Assembly: GCA_020736575.1 (NCBI GenBank)
Contig: JAGPYM010000015.1
Location: forward strand, 930,001-994,000
Reading direction: 5' to 3'
Origin: Thelonectria olida
Taxonomy: Eukaryota > Ascomycota > Sordariomycetes > Hypocreales > Nectriaceae
Length of the DNA stretch: 64,000 nt
Below the pieces are notes generated by a model, which saw nothing but the letters and a program-made list of their open reading frames with translations, had not been told where the DNA came from and did not search any database. Made by a program: the position numbers and the translations under genes. This document shows positions 11,038 through 19,845 of the stretch, in pieces; positions within the stretch are counted from its first letter, which is position 1; each line of letters opens with the position of its first letter.

Positions 11038-12699
11038 ATGACGGTACAACGTGTGGGCGCCCGGCTTGCGGGTGTTCTCAATGTCCCAGACTCACACAAT
11101 CCTGTCAATTTTACAGTGGTACGCATCCTCACCTTGCTCAAAATCTTAATCATGCCCTCTTTCTCTTGATTCATGCTGAAATAATCCCTCCACAGTGGAA
11201 GAAACGGCGCGTGGTAGCCGCGGGCATCTTCAGCATTGTCAACAGCGGACTGGGCTCATCTCTACCATCCGGAGCCACTGGCAGCATCATGGAGCACTTC
11301 TCTGTCAAGAACTCTACGCTCTCTGTTCTGTTGAACTCCATTTATCTGCTCGGCTTCGCCGTAGGGCCGTTGATCTTCGGGCCCCTCAGCGAGCATGTAG
11401 GCCGTCGCCCTGTCCTAATCGGGACCTATCTTGGCTATACTCTGTTCACCATCGGCTGTGCCCTCAGTCCCAGCTTTGAGGCTCTTCTCGTCTTCCGGTT
11501 ACTCTGTGGAATTGCAGCCGGGGCTCCCAACGCAGTTATAGGGCCTCTATATGCGGACATCTACGACGATGCCCCGACAAGAGGTAGGGCCATGGCATAT
11601 TTCATGTGTGCGACGTCGATGACTCCACCGCTGGGTCCTATTATATCGGGTTATGCATCTGAGGTGTCATGGCGTCTCTCATTCTGGATCGGCTTTGGAA
11701 TCGCAGTTGTCGGTTTGCCTGTTATGCTGCTGCTTCCAGAGACATATGTGCCTGTTATCAAGCGCCATCTTGCAGGCTCCGAAGACAGTACAACTCATCA
11801 TGTTACGAGCAAAAGCGAGCTTCTAGCCGAGCTAAAGGTCATTTTTTCAAGGCCCTTTGTCATGATGTACCAGGAGCCAGTTGTGCTTTTTACCTCTCTT
11901 TATCTCGCCATGATCTACTCGACCCTTTATCTTTTCTTTCAGGCATACCCAATCATCTTTCAAGGTATGCCAGCCCTTACTCTTCAATGCCATGCTAGCG
12001 GCGTCTTACACATATAGGTGTCTATAATCTCTCTCCTGGCGAGGTCGGCCTTACCCTTTTACCAGGTGAGTGGAAAACCACGGCCGCAACGAGCAAGGGC
12101 CTAACATTCCTCTAGTCAGCGCTGGCTCAGTGGCTGCCCTGGGCGTCTTTCTCTGGTACAGTTCATATCATGCCAGGGCTTTGGACACAGGTGCCACTTG
12201 GGCGGTAAGCGACGAATATCGCCGTCTTCCCCCTGCGTGTATTGGAGGACCGATGTTCGTTTTCCTATTTCCCCTGAAATATTCGATTCACCTTGCTAAG
12301 TCTGACAGGGTGGTTGCGTCTCTATTCTGGCTTGGCTGGACATCATATCCCTCTGTCCACCCCGCTATCCCTTCGTTATCGGGACTCTTATTCGGTACCG
12401 GATACTTGGTCATCTTCATATCCATGTTGACGTATCTAGGCGACGCGTACAAGCAGTTCTCGGCATCAGCGCAAGCCGCCGCGAGCACAACAAGATCAGT
12501 CACTGCCGTGTGTCTCCCACTGGCGGCGTCTCCGATGTATGGCACACTAGGGATCCAATGGGCGTGCTCATTACTCGCCTTTGTTACCATGGTATTGGCC
12601 ATAATTCCTTTCGTGTTTATTCGGTTCGGGCCTTCGATACGAAAGAAAAGTCCGTTTTGTCAACAAGTCTTGGAGCTGACGAGCTCGACGCGCCCGTAA
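11038..12699 (+). CDS. MFS transporter, DHA1-like
   Basis: Five exons (11038-11118, 11196-11964, 12018-12065, 12116-12254, 12309-12699) total 1428 nt, giving 475 aa. This is a plasma-membrane-type major facilitator of the 12-helix drug:H+ antiporter-1 or polyamine group. Motif A is visible after helix 2 (GPLSEHVGRRPVLIG), a helix 4-5 region like motif C is present (GPLYADIYDDAPTRGRAM, then PPLGPIISGY), and the second half carries YRRLPPACIGGPM before the next helix. The intron at 12255 uses the donor GTTCGT, and splicing it gives a smooth helix (MVVASLFWLGW). A role in efflux of toxic or self-made small molecules is usual for the family, but the substrate is unknown. It lies just downstream of the ubiquitin-like relic, with no evident functional link. 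Confidence 0.87.
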
Positions 12700-12717
12700 A
12701 GTAGACGGCTGGCTTGA

Positions 12718-12735
12718 GGGTGGGGAGGGGGCGGG
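12718..12735 (+). other. potential G-quadruplex
   Basis: Four G-runs (GGG, GGGG, GGGGG, GGG) are separated by single bases (T, A, C), giving 1-nt loops. The tract starts 19 bp after the MFS transporter stop codon, so it should lie in the 3' UTR on the transcribed sense strand. Confidence 0.5.
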
Positions 12736-13040
12736 TCCGACGAACAGCGTTCAACCGGGAAGATGTCTGCATGATCGAAAAATTGTTTGGGCTGTCGTCT
12801 TCGGGGATTGTCAGATCATCATCAGTCGGATTGGAGGTGTGGTGAGATCGGTAGAGAGTAGCAATGTATACGATGATTGTTTACAACATCAGGTTTCCGA
12901 ATCACTTCGCACATGCCCCAAATTTCCGTCCTGCCACCAAAGTCCGGCACTCACATGACCATCTTGTAATAAACGGCACTTTCGTACCGACTTGCTTCTT
13001 GCCCCATCTCCAAATTGCAGCTTTCTCTTTCAAGAGTGGG

Positions 13041-13105
13041 ACTCCCTCGCTCTACACTGTGACTTCTCTCGCCAAAGTGACACTCCCTCACTCTACAGTG
13101 CAACT
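13041..13105 (+). repeat. imperfect direct repeat
   Basis: The 24-bp unit beginning ACTCCCTCGCTCTACA at 13041 recurs at 13082 with 4 mismatches (offset 41 bp). A partial third copy, ACTCCCTCGCG, starts at 13103. No gene explains it. Confidence 0.5.
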
Positions 13106-13759
13106 CCCTCGCGATTAATCTCAAGCCGGTCCTACCCATCCACGGATGAGTCAAGTTCGGAGGAGTCTGCCGTCATGGTGGAAGTTAACCGCGCGGCGGC
13201 GAACAATAACAAAAGCAACCGCACAGCAACGGGAGGCCGAAAGGATGTAAACAAACAAGCAAAAATACAATTGAAGACTACGAAAGACACGACTAGGAAA
13301 GACAGGTTCTAATTAACATAGCAGGATGTCATCTCACGAGTCCATCTCGCGTATGAATGTCAGAGTCAAGGCACAACTCAATCTCTGTCGGCATCGTTCT
13401 TGACACAACACTGCCTATTCCCAAGCCTAATACGTCATTTAGGCTCATACCACAGGCGAATTTGGAAGTCGAGTAGATCCATTTCTCCCACTACTTTCTT
13501 AAAGTACCTCGAAATTGTCAGCATCGACACCTCGTGACCAGATTTAGAGTGGCAGCACTCAGTCGTTACGTCAACATAAACCTCCATGTCAAGGACTACT
13601 TTCCAACTCTTCGAGGCATGAGCCAGTTGCTGTCATGTCCCAGAGGATGATTTGCCCTGCTGTCAAACTTAATCAGTCCATGGCGTTTATAAACGAGGCC
13701 GACGTCGTTCTCAATGTCCCAAACACTTCATCCGCACAACATCACAGCAACATCAACCA

Positions 13760-13807
13760 CATCGCAACATCGCAACATCGCAACATCGCAACATCACAAC
13801 ATCACAA
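13760..13807 (+). repeat. 8-bp tandem repeat, six copies
   Basis: There are four copies of CATCGCAA followed by two of CATCACAA, without interruption. They lie 85 bp upstream of the ATG at 13893, probably in its 5' UTR or promoter. The upstream frame that would translate through it lacks family support. Confidence 0.8.
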
Positions 13808-13892
13808 CAGGACAAGAACACTACATCGCCACGCTACCAACCTCACAAGTTCAAGTCCTCGTCCCTGTCCACCTTCAACTACGATTGCCAAG

Positions 13893-14268
13893 ATGTTTGT
13901 CGAGAACTGCGAAGAGCTCATCATGTGCAGGCTCCAAGAGGAGTTTGGCGTCGGGGGCGACAGCTCCATTACAATTATCAACCCCGAGGTAGAAGCAATC
14001 CTCGAGAGTTCCACGGTCGCACTCGTGGCCCAGACGAGGAGTGGCCAGCCCGTCCAAGTCAACATGATGATGCCACGCATTAGGGCCTGGCTCAAGAGGC
14101 TGGCTGCCCAGGGCGTCGGGTACGAGGACGATTACGGAGACGTCCGATTCATGTTTACTCCAGGTATGTCTCGTTGTTAACCTGCATCAGAACATCCATT
14201 GAAGCCTTGACTAACGGTTTGTAGTAGATGAGGACGGTGATGCCTCATTGGAGTTTGCGAGGTTGTAG
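13893..14268 (+). CDS. small hypothetical protein
   Basis: Two exons (13893-14163 and 14225-14268) give 104 aa. The intron has a GTATGT donor, a GACTAAC branch site and a TTGTAG acceptor, which supports a real transcript. The protein begins MFVENCEELIMCRLQEEFGV and ends DEDGDASLEFARL. It has no signal peptide or membrane segment and mixes charged and hydrophobic residues. I recognise no family. An in-frame ATG at 13679 would extend the product through the low-complexity CATCGCAA repeat, and I prefer the later start. It sits between an MFS gene and a MYND-like relic. Confidence 0.5.
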
Positions 14269-14809
14269 GCATTTACTTCACGCCGCACAACTTGGGGAGC
14301 AGTGCAGAAGGTGACCCTGCTCGTGGTGTTGGAACATTCTGTTATGCTCTTTTTCTTAGATCGTCTGGCGTTTGGGATTTCGAACAGCATTTTGGGATAT
14401 TTGTGTTTGCGGGTCGTTGGAAGGATGACTTTTTTGTTGACATTGCGTGGAGTTTGGGTTTTGGAAAAATTGGCGACTCTGGAGAAGTCGAATGAAGTTA
14501 TGAAGCTGTATGAATATCGTGGGAATTGTACCAATACAGAGTCAAAAGTGGCTCAATGAGAGATTTCAAGTCCAGCCCAGCAAATGTTCCTCTCATGTCT
14601 TATTGGTGGCTAGCGAGCGCCGCAATGCCTCCGTTACTTGGGCAATGTGCAGAAGTAAAGTTTGATAATTTGACATCTGTGCCAATTCGTCAACATTGCA
14701 CCGAGATCTTGTGATACAAACAGCCAGCAACCTGCTGGACTGAGCACGGATCTATTCGCCCGGAATTCCTTCGCTACCAATATCTCAATACAAATTGTTT
14801 CTTGCCACG
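14269..14809. other. intergenic, no gene seen
   Basis: Only short overlapping frames without family features occur between the small gene and the relic that ends at 14810. Confidence 0.4.
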
Positions 14810-15855
14810 TCAACCCACCGCCTGGCGAACACTCTCGAGAACTTCAATGGCCCCAGGTGTCTCGGCCTAAGACGTGTAGACTTGCCCAATACCAGCCAAG
14901 CCTCCTCCTCCTCCTAAGGCGAGTACATGTTGGGTCGGCTCTCCAATACCTCTACTACATGGTCGAGGAACAAATGGAAGAAATGGGTTTTGTAGTTTTT
15001 TGTTGCAGTGTACAGCGCTCTTGTCTGGCCTTCAATGTCTTGAATACGTCGGGCCACGTCGTCAGTGTCGACGCGGAGAATGTTAGCATCCGACTCGACG
15101 ATGCCACCGATGAGTTAGCCTCGAATTAGTTGGATAATCTCCACGGCCATGGTGCCACTGAACGACCGGGGGGCGTTTTGGATAGCTTGTAACTCGAGCA
15201 GAATCCGCGCTTTGATGAGGGTGACAGATACCGAGTGGCTCAGGGACAAGAACCTCCCCGTCCACCCAGATTCGACCGACGAGAAGGCGTTGGCGCCTTT
15301 CACGTTTAGGAACGTTGACCCCGCGTTGCCCGAGTCGTGTTTCGACCCTGATCCCGTAGTTGCGTACCAAAGTAAAAAGTCGTAGGCATCCTGGTCTCTG
15401 CCGAGGCGGATCACCAAGCTGGGGACGTAATCGCAAAGGCCCGTGTTGTCGCTCCAGCATAGGTGGATCATGTCCATCAGATTTCTGTTTCGGCGGCATC
15501 AACACGTCCACTGGGATACCCAAAGTATGCGAGCAGCTCGTCGACGAACCCGTAGCGCGCACGCATGTAGGCAAGGGCCTCGATGATGCCCCAGAAGTGG
15601 CCGACGCTGTTCTCGAAGGGATTGGGTGTCGTCATGAAGTCGCCTGGGAAATCTCGCAGCCTCTACTCCTCATCCTTGAACTGCTTCCTCAGCTTCTTAA
15701 GTCTCTGGCACGCTTTCCTGTGACGGGGACTATCTGGGAGTTGGTGGTCTAGCTCGCAATACCAGGCGACTTGGCGGCCTGAGCAACGGAGGAGGTTGTC
15801 TTTCTTGTGGCTCGCATTGGCGTGGAGTTGGGCCGGGCGTTTCCGATGCCGACAT
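14810..15855 (-). pseudogene. relic of MYND-finger-like conserved fungal protein
   Basis: Reading the minus strand from ATG 15855 (MSASETPGPTPRQC) requires a frame change to reach LLRCSGRQVAWYCELDHQ and PRHRKACQRLKKLRKQFKDE. This has the shape of a MYND zinc finger tail, but several expected cysteines are missing. A TAG then interrupts before RLRDFPGDFMTTPNPFENSV. A frameshift near 15483 separates ARYGFVDELLAYFGYP from MDMIHLCWSDNTGL and the well-kept core LRLGRDQ(D)-like, SLSHSVSVTLIKARILLE. A TAA at the end of that core interrupts before LIGGIVESDANILRV. Another frame change and a TAG precede the tail AETPGAIEVLESVRQAVG, which ends in TGA at 14810-14812. Conserved blocks in order but in several frames with several stops make this a confident relic. 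The family (fungal MYND-type proteins with this C-terminal block) is recognised from memory only. Confidence 0.7.
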
Positions 15856-16756
15856 TGTGAATGATGATAGACAGCAACAAGATGTAGGAGAGCGTACAGA
15901 AGAGAGGGGAAGTAAAACAGGAGGGTGTTGAAGACAAAAAACAACGTTGCAGTGTTGGAGTCGTCAAGCTGCGAACCGTCTCTCACACGAACGCGTCGCT
16001 GAACCCGATTGATAGTCTGTGTCACGACGATTGGCGCAAGGGCACGTGATAGCACGCATTGGTTGGATTTTTGGCGGCTAGTTAGGCGGGGACTCTGTAA
16101 TTGTACTAACAGTATTTGGGCTAAGAATGCTGGATACTCGTTAATAGAAATTTTTAATCGTGGAATGTCACTATCACGATATAGGGTAGCCAAGGTCGCG
16201 CTGCGTGGAGATTGAAAACAGGTCAGCAAATGACACGAGGGATGGACGAGCACGAGCCGAATTTCGGACACATTCGTGCACCTTGAAATGGATGGGTAGT
16301 GGAGTAAGAGAATTATTTCTGCATTTTTCCGGATTTGATCGCCTACGCAGGGTGCGCAAAGTAGGACGCAAGGTTGGGTTTCCTTCCTTCGGTAGTCGCT
16401 CAAGATGCAGTATGGCCAATAGGCTATCACACGTCGTGCCAAAATTAGGCGTGGGAACTTGCACACAAATTGATAGATACAAAAACATGGGGAATTCGTC
16501 TTGAAAGCCGGCATGCATCATCTTCCACGCCGCTTCATTCCCTACCAGGCCCCCCTCGGGATGCCCACTCATGGGCAATTCACGGACCTATGGGAATGGC
16601 CGGAGCCACCATGAACATGCAAACATGTGGCCATCATGAGACAAGCAAGGATAAAAGATATTACCATCGGCATATGTCTTCGTATGTTGGGTTGCTTATT
16701 ACACTGCAGGACCCCGCATAAACGGAAACCCATCTTCTCTTCAATCACTATAGAAA
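15856..16756. other. intergenic, no gene seen
   Basis: A long minus-strand open frame crosses this interval, but it has no motif or plausible start context. It ends inside the relic. The interval should include the PI-PLC promoter, where a weak AT-rich GGATAAAAGAT lies near 16650. Confidence 0.45.
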
Positions 16757-18001
16757 ATGGGTCGACCTTGCAAGAGAATCACGGCCGCTCTCGCCTATAT
16801 GCATTTGGCCATTCTGGTCCATTTCGGCGATATTGTCGCCTCGAGCCAAACATACGCAAACAATGGCCTTACGTGGTCCCCAGACACCCTGCGCATGAAC
16901 CAGGTCCAAGTCGTCGGCACCCACAACTCCTACCACACAGAAGCGACTCTTGAAGAGCAACGGGCAATGCTGGAGATTAGCCCAAAGACCCGACATCTTC
17001 TCTACTCCCATCCAGCTCTCGACGTTCAGGCCTCTTTTCAGTCTATTCGCAGCTTCGAGCTGGATGTGTACGCTGACCCGGAGGGCGACCACTATGCAAG
17101 GCCGCTGATTAGACGGAACTTTACCCAGAAGCCCGTCACAGAGCTGCAGGGTCCTGGTATCAAGATATTGCATGTTGCCGATGTCGACTACCACAGCACT
17201 TGTCACACTCTGAAAAGCTGCCTCGGGGTCGTCAAGGCGTGGAGCGATGCCCACCCCATGCATGTCCCCATTCCCTTCATGATCGAGTTCAAAACGGCGG
17301 AGAAAATGGTTGTGGATATGGGCGGGACCGAGGTCATTGCATGGAATGACGAAACTCTACTCCACGCTTTGGACGAGGAAATCCGCAGCGTCTTTGGTGA
17401 TGAGAAACTCATTGTGCCCGACGACATCCGCCGTGGAGGCCTCACCCTTGAGCAGTCGGTCCTCACTCATGGGTGGCCTGACCTCGACAGTGCCCGCGGT
17501 CGTTTCCTCTTCCTGATGGATAACGAACCTGATCATCCCGTGCGCGAGGCCTATACTAAGAACCGGCCGAATCTCGAAGGCCGTGTTGTCTTCACTAATT
17601 CGCGGCCAGGGCACTCTGACTGTGCGTTCCAAAAGGTATGACATGCAGATTATCCGCAGATAGCTCCTACTGACACTTATTCTTTGTAGCTGAATGACGC
17701 AAGGGGGGATGGCTTGGTCAACGTTCAAACACAAGTCAAGGCGGGGTACTGGGTCAGAACTCGCGCTGATGAGCCTCTTCATACCTTCTTCTCCGACAAC
17801 ATCACGGCGAGGCGTGAGGCAGCGTTTGCCAGCGGCGCGCAGATCGTGTCGACGGATTTCCAGGCCTATGGCATGAGCTCGCGCTGGGGCGTTGACTATG
17901 CTGTGAGATTGCCAGGTGGACGCACAGCGCGTTGTAACCCAGTGAATGGGCCGGCCGGTTGTGTCGATTCGAAGCTGGAGAGGAGCGAGTATTTTTCTTG
18001 A
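16757..18001 (+). CDS. secreted Ca2+-dependent phosphoinositide phospholipase C-like protein
   Basis: Two exons (16757-17635, 17690-18001) encode 396 aa. The N-terminus has a hydrophobic stretch (ITAALAYMHLAILVHFGD) ending near VASS, consistent with a signal peptide. The body carries VVGTHNSYH, with the catalytic His expected for the PI-PLC TIM barrel, then SFELDVYADPEGDHYARP with acidic Ca2+ ligands, and IPFMIEFKT. This is the pattern of the Ca2+-dependent PI-PLC group (PI-PLC-C1, GDPD-like superfamily) found in bacteria and fungi. It would cleave phosphatidylinositol or related lipids outside the cell. The C-terminus has ARCNPVNGPAGC, a possible disulfide. Length and domain look complete. 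Whether inositol lipid is the true substrate is inference. Confidence 0.83.
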
Positions 18002-18454
18002 ACGATTTCATGGATCAGTGACAAAGAAGTAATCATGTTCAAATTCACCAGGTAGAAAGGAGTGTGCACTCCTGTTTTCATAAACTGTCGCACTCTCTTC
18101 TCATTTAAACAAAATTCCCGTATTCAAGGATGCCTAGACTAATTACCGCGTCGGTTCGTGTCCTTGAGAAGACACAGGACCTTCCCGAGCACCTGAAATA
18201 GAAGGCCTGTCATGTATCAGGTGTTTGAGATGTCTGGGTGATGGGCCCCGAGGGAGAGTGGGATGGGCCCATCAACTGCTGCCTGGATGCAGTCCAGTTG
18301 ATCAACTTGAGATAACACCGTTTATAAGGCGATCACCTAAATTGTTGGATATGATCAAATGTGTTAGTACTAGGGATTCGTCGTCGCGCTGCGCCTTGAT
18401 CCCGTCCGCTACGGCTGAGAATTGGTCCTTGTGAACAAAGGCATTAATGACTTC
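18002..18454. other. intergenic, no gene seen
   Basis: Nothing recognisable occurs here apart from 3' flank of the PI-PLC gene and the decayed tail of the relic on the minus strand. Confidence 0.4.
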
Positions 18455-19034
18455 CTATAGACCGAGAATAGGAAGAAGGAGACTCTGAACCCTATGCGAT
18501 TCCCAATGGAAGCCATTGTCAAGCAGCGTCGTGTACCGATCGCAGAATCCAAGCCACGACGACAGCAAGCTGTGAGACCAAGGCGGGTTCCGGCACGTCC
18601 CCGTCGCTTGAGGGTGGAAGTTTCGCGTGGCCACGGCCATGCCCAAATATACTTCAAGGGTATGAATTTGGATGGGATTCAGACGTTCAGCTTGGCCAGC
18701 CCTGTGGCGATAAGTCTTTTTCAACTCGTGCCAGTAGTCTCAAATGAGCTCTCTCTCTTCGAGAAGGATTGTTGAACTGCCTTTCGAACGCGCAGTGGCA
18801 AGGGTTCTCATGAATTTGAATAGTCGTTTTATATCTGCTGGGCACACGTTGCCCAAACCAGTGAGAGATTCGCAGCCATCGCCGTCAAGAGGCTTTCCGT
18901 TGTTATCGACGACTTCTTTGAGGTCGGTGTAGCAACTATGCTGCAAAAGCATGTTTGAATACTCTGCTACAGGCCGAGGGTCATGATAATAAATGCCCAG
19001 CATGGCTGCTGCATATGGACCTCGCTATTCAACA
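18455..19034 (-). pseudogene. relic of conserved fungal protein of unknown function
   Basis: On the minus strand a protein-like segment (MLGIYYHDPRPVAEYSNMLL, later CPADIKRLFKFMRTLATARS) stops at an in-frame TGA (18740-18742). It continues in the same frame as DYWHELKKTYRHRAGQ and then RLNPIQIHTLEVYLGMAVAT. After ATGTC the likely continuation PEPALVSQLAVVVAWILRSV lies in another frame and meets a TGA at 18519-18521. The order LNPIQ-HTLEVYLG-AVATR-FHP-ATG...LVSQLA..VAWILRSVHDA is one I recall from fungal hypothetical proteins, but I cannot name the family. One frameshift and two stops indicate decay. The 5' end is unclear, since a TAG lies just upstream of the segment. Confidence 0.55.
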
Positions 19035-19845
19035 GCCAAGTTTCAAACTTGAATCCGCAAAATTAAGTCTCGACTTCATCAATCAAGCTCAAGACAACAA
19101 AGTCCAAGGCAATCAAGGCCAAGACAAGCATCAAGTGCATGGTATCCTAGTCACGGATTACTATGTGCCTCGGAGCGACAAGGGCCCTGCAACACGACGA
19201 ACTATTTCTACAGAATCCAATCTGAGCCCCTCAGTTCCAGTGCCTGGAGGGTCAATACAGGTCGGGAACATATCGCGTGAGACGGAGGAGGCGATCACGA
19301 ATTGGTGGCAAATTGGGGCTGAAATCGAGCCTCAGCACCGAGTGCGACCGTCTGCCCAGGAGTATATCGTGGACACTCAAGGAGTCTCAGCACGGGGGGG
19401 CAACCCGAACTCGATTACTCTTGGCCGCTGAAGGGGTGGTGAGACACGACGAAAACGTATTTCGCATTCGGCTGCGAGTCACTATGCGACTACGGGAATT
19501 ATACAGAATATTCTCATGTGTATCCTTGGCCTCAGTTCAACCAAGAACTGTCCAACCACCAAAGAACAAAACCGAAGAGCTGATTGGAGATACTGAGAGC
19601 CTGGTGTCGCCGGTGGCTCCCGCGAAGGAGGAAAAGGAGGAGATTCTAGGCCCGTTGACGACAGGTTTCACATTGTAATTGAGAGGTGCAAATAGATCGG
19701 CGAACGCGCCATGCCATTTCCAAGCCATGGTATAGGAGAAATATCGCTGAAGGAGATCTAATGGAGTATTAGGGGAGTGTTTCTCATGCTGGCATTAACA
19801 GGACAGTCTGAGAATGAATCAAGACTGACGTTAGCAAAAACCGCG
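19035..19845. other. intergenic, no gene supported
   Basis: A plus-strand frame (18955-19431) rich in Gln and Asn and a minus-strand frame (19728-19537) are open, but neither shows a family motif or intron signals. I see no repeat. Confidence 0.4.

Larger units (their letters stand above)
12700..13892. other. intergenic with G-rich tract and short repeats
   Basis: No gene is convincing here. The interval holds a G-quadruplex-like tract at 12718-12735, an imperfect direct repeat at 13041-13105, and an 8-bp tandem repeat at 13760-13807 just before the small gene at 13893. A reading frame ending near 13312 is rich in Ser, Asn and Lys and has no family resemblance, so I do not call it. Confidence 0.45.

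Noticed and set aside
12992..13312. 106-codon plus-strand frame
   Set aside because: Low-complexity Ser/Asn/Lys composition over an imperfect DNA repeat; no homology recognised.
15663..16514. 283-codon minus-strand frame as a gene
   Set aside because: Only its last part, overlapping the MYND-like relic, looks like protein; the upstream part has no start context or family resemblance.
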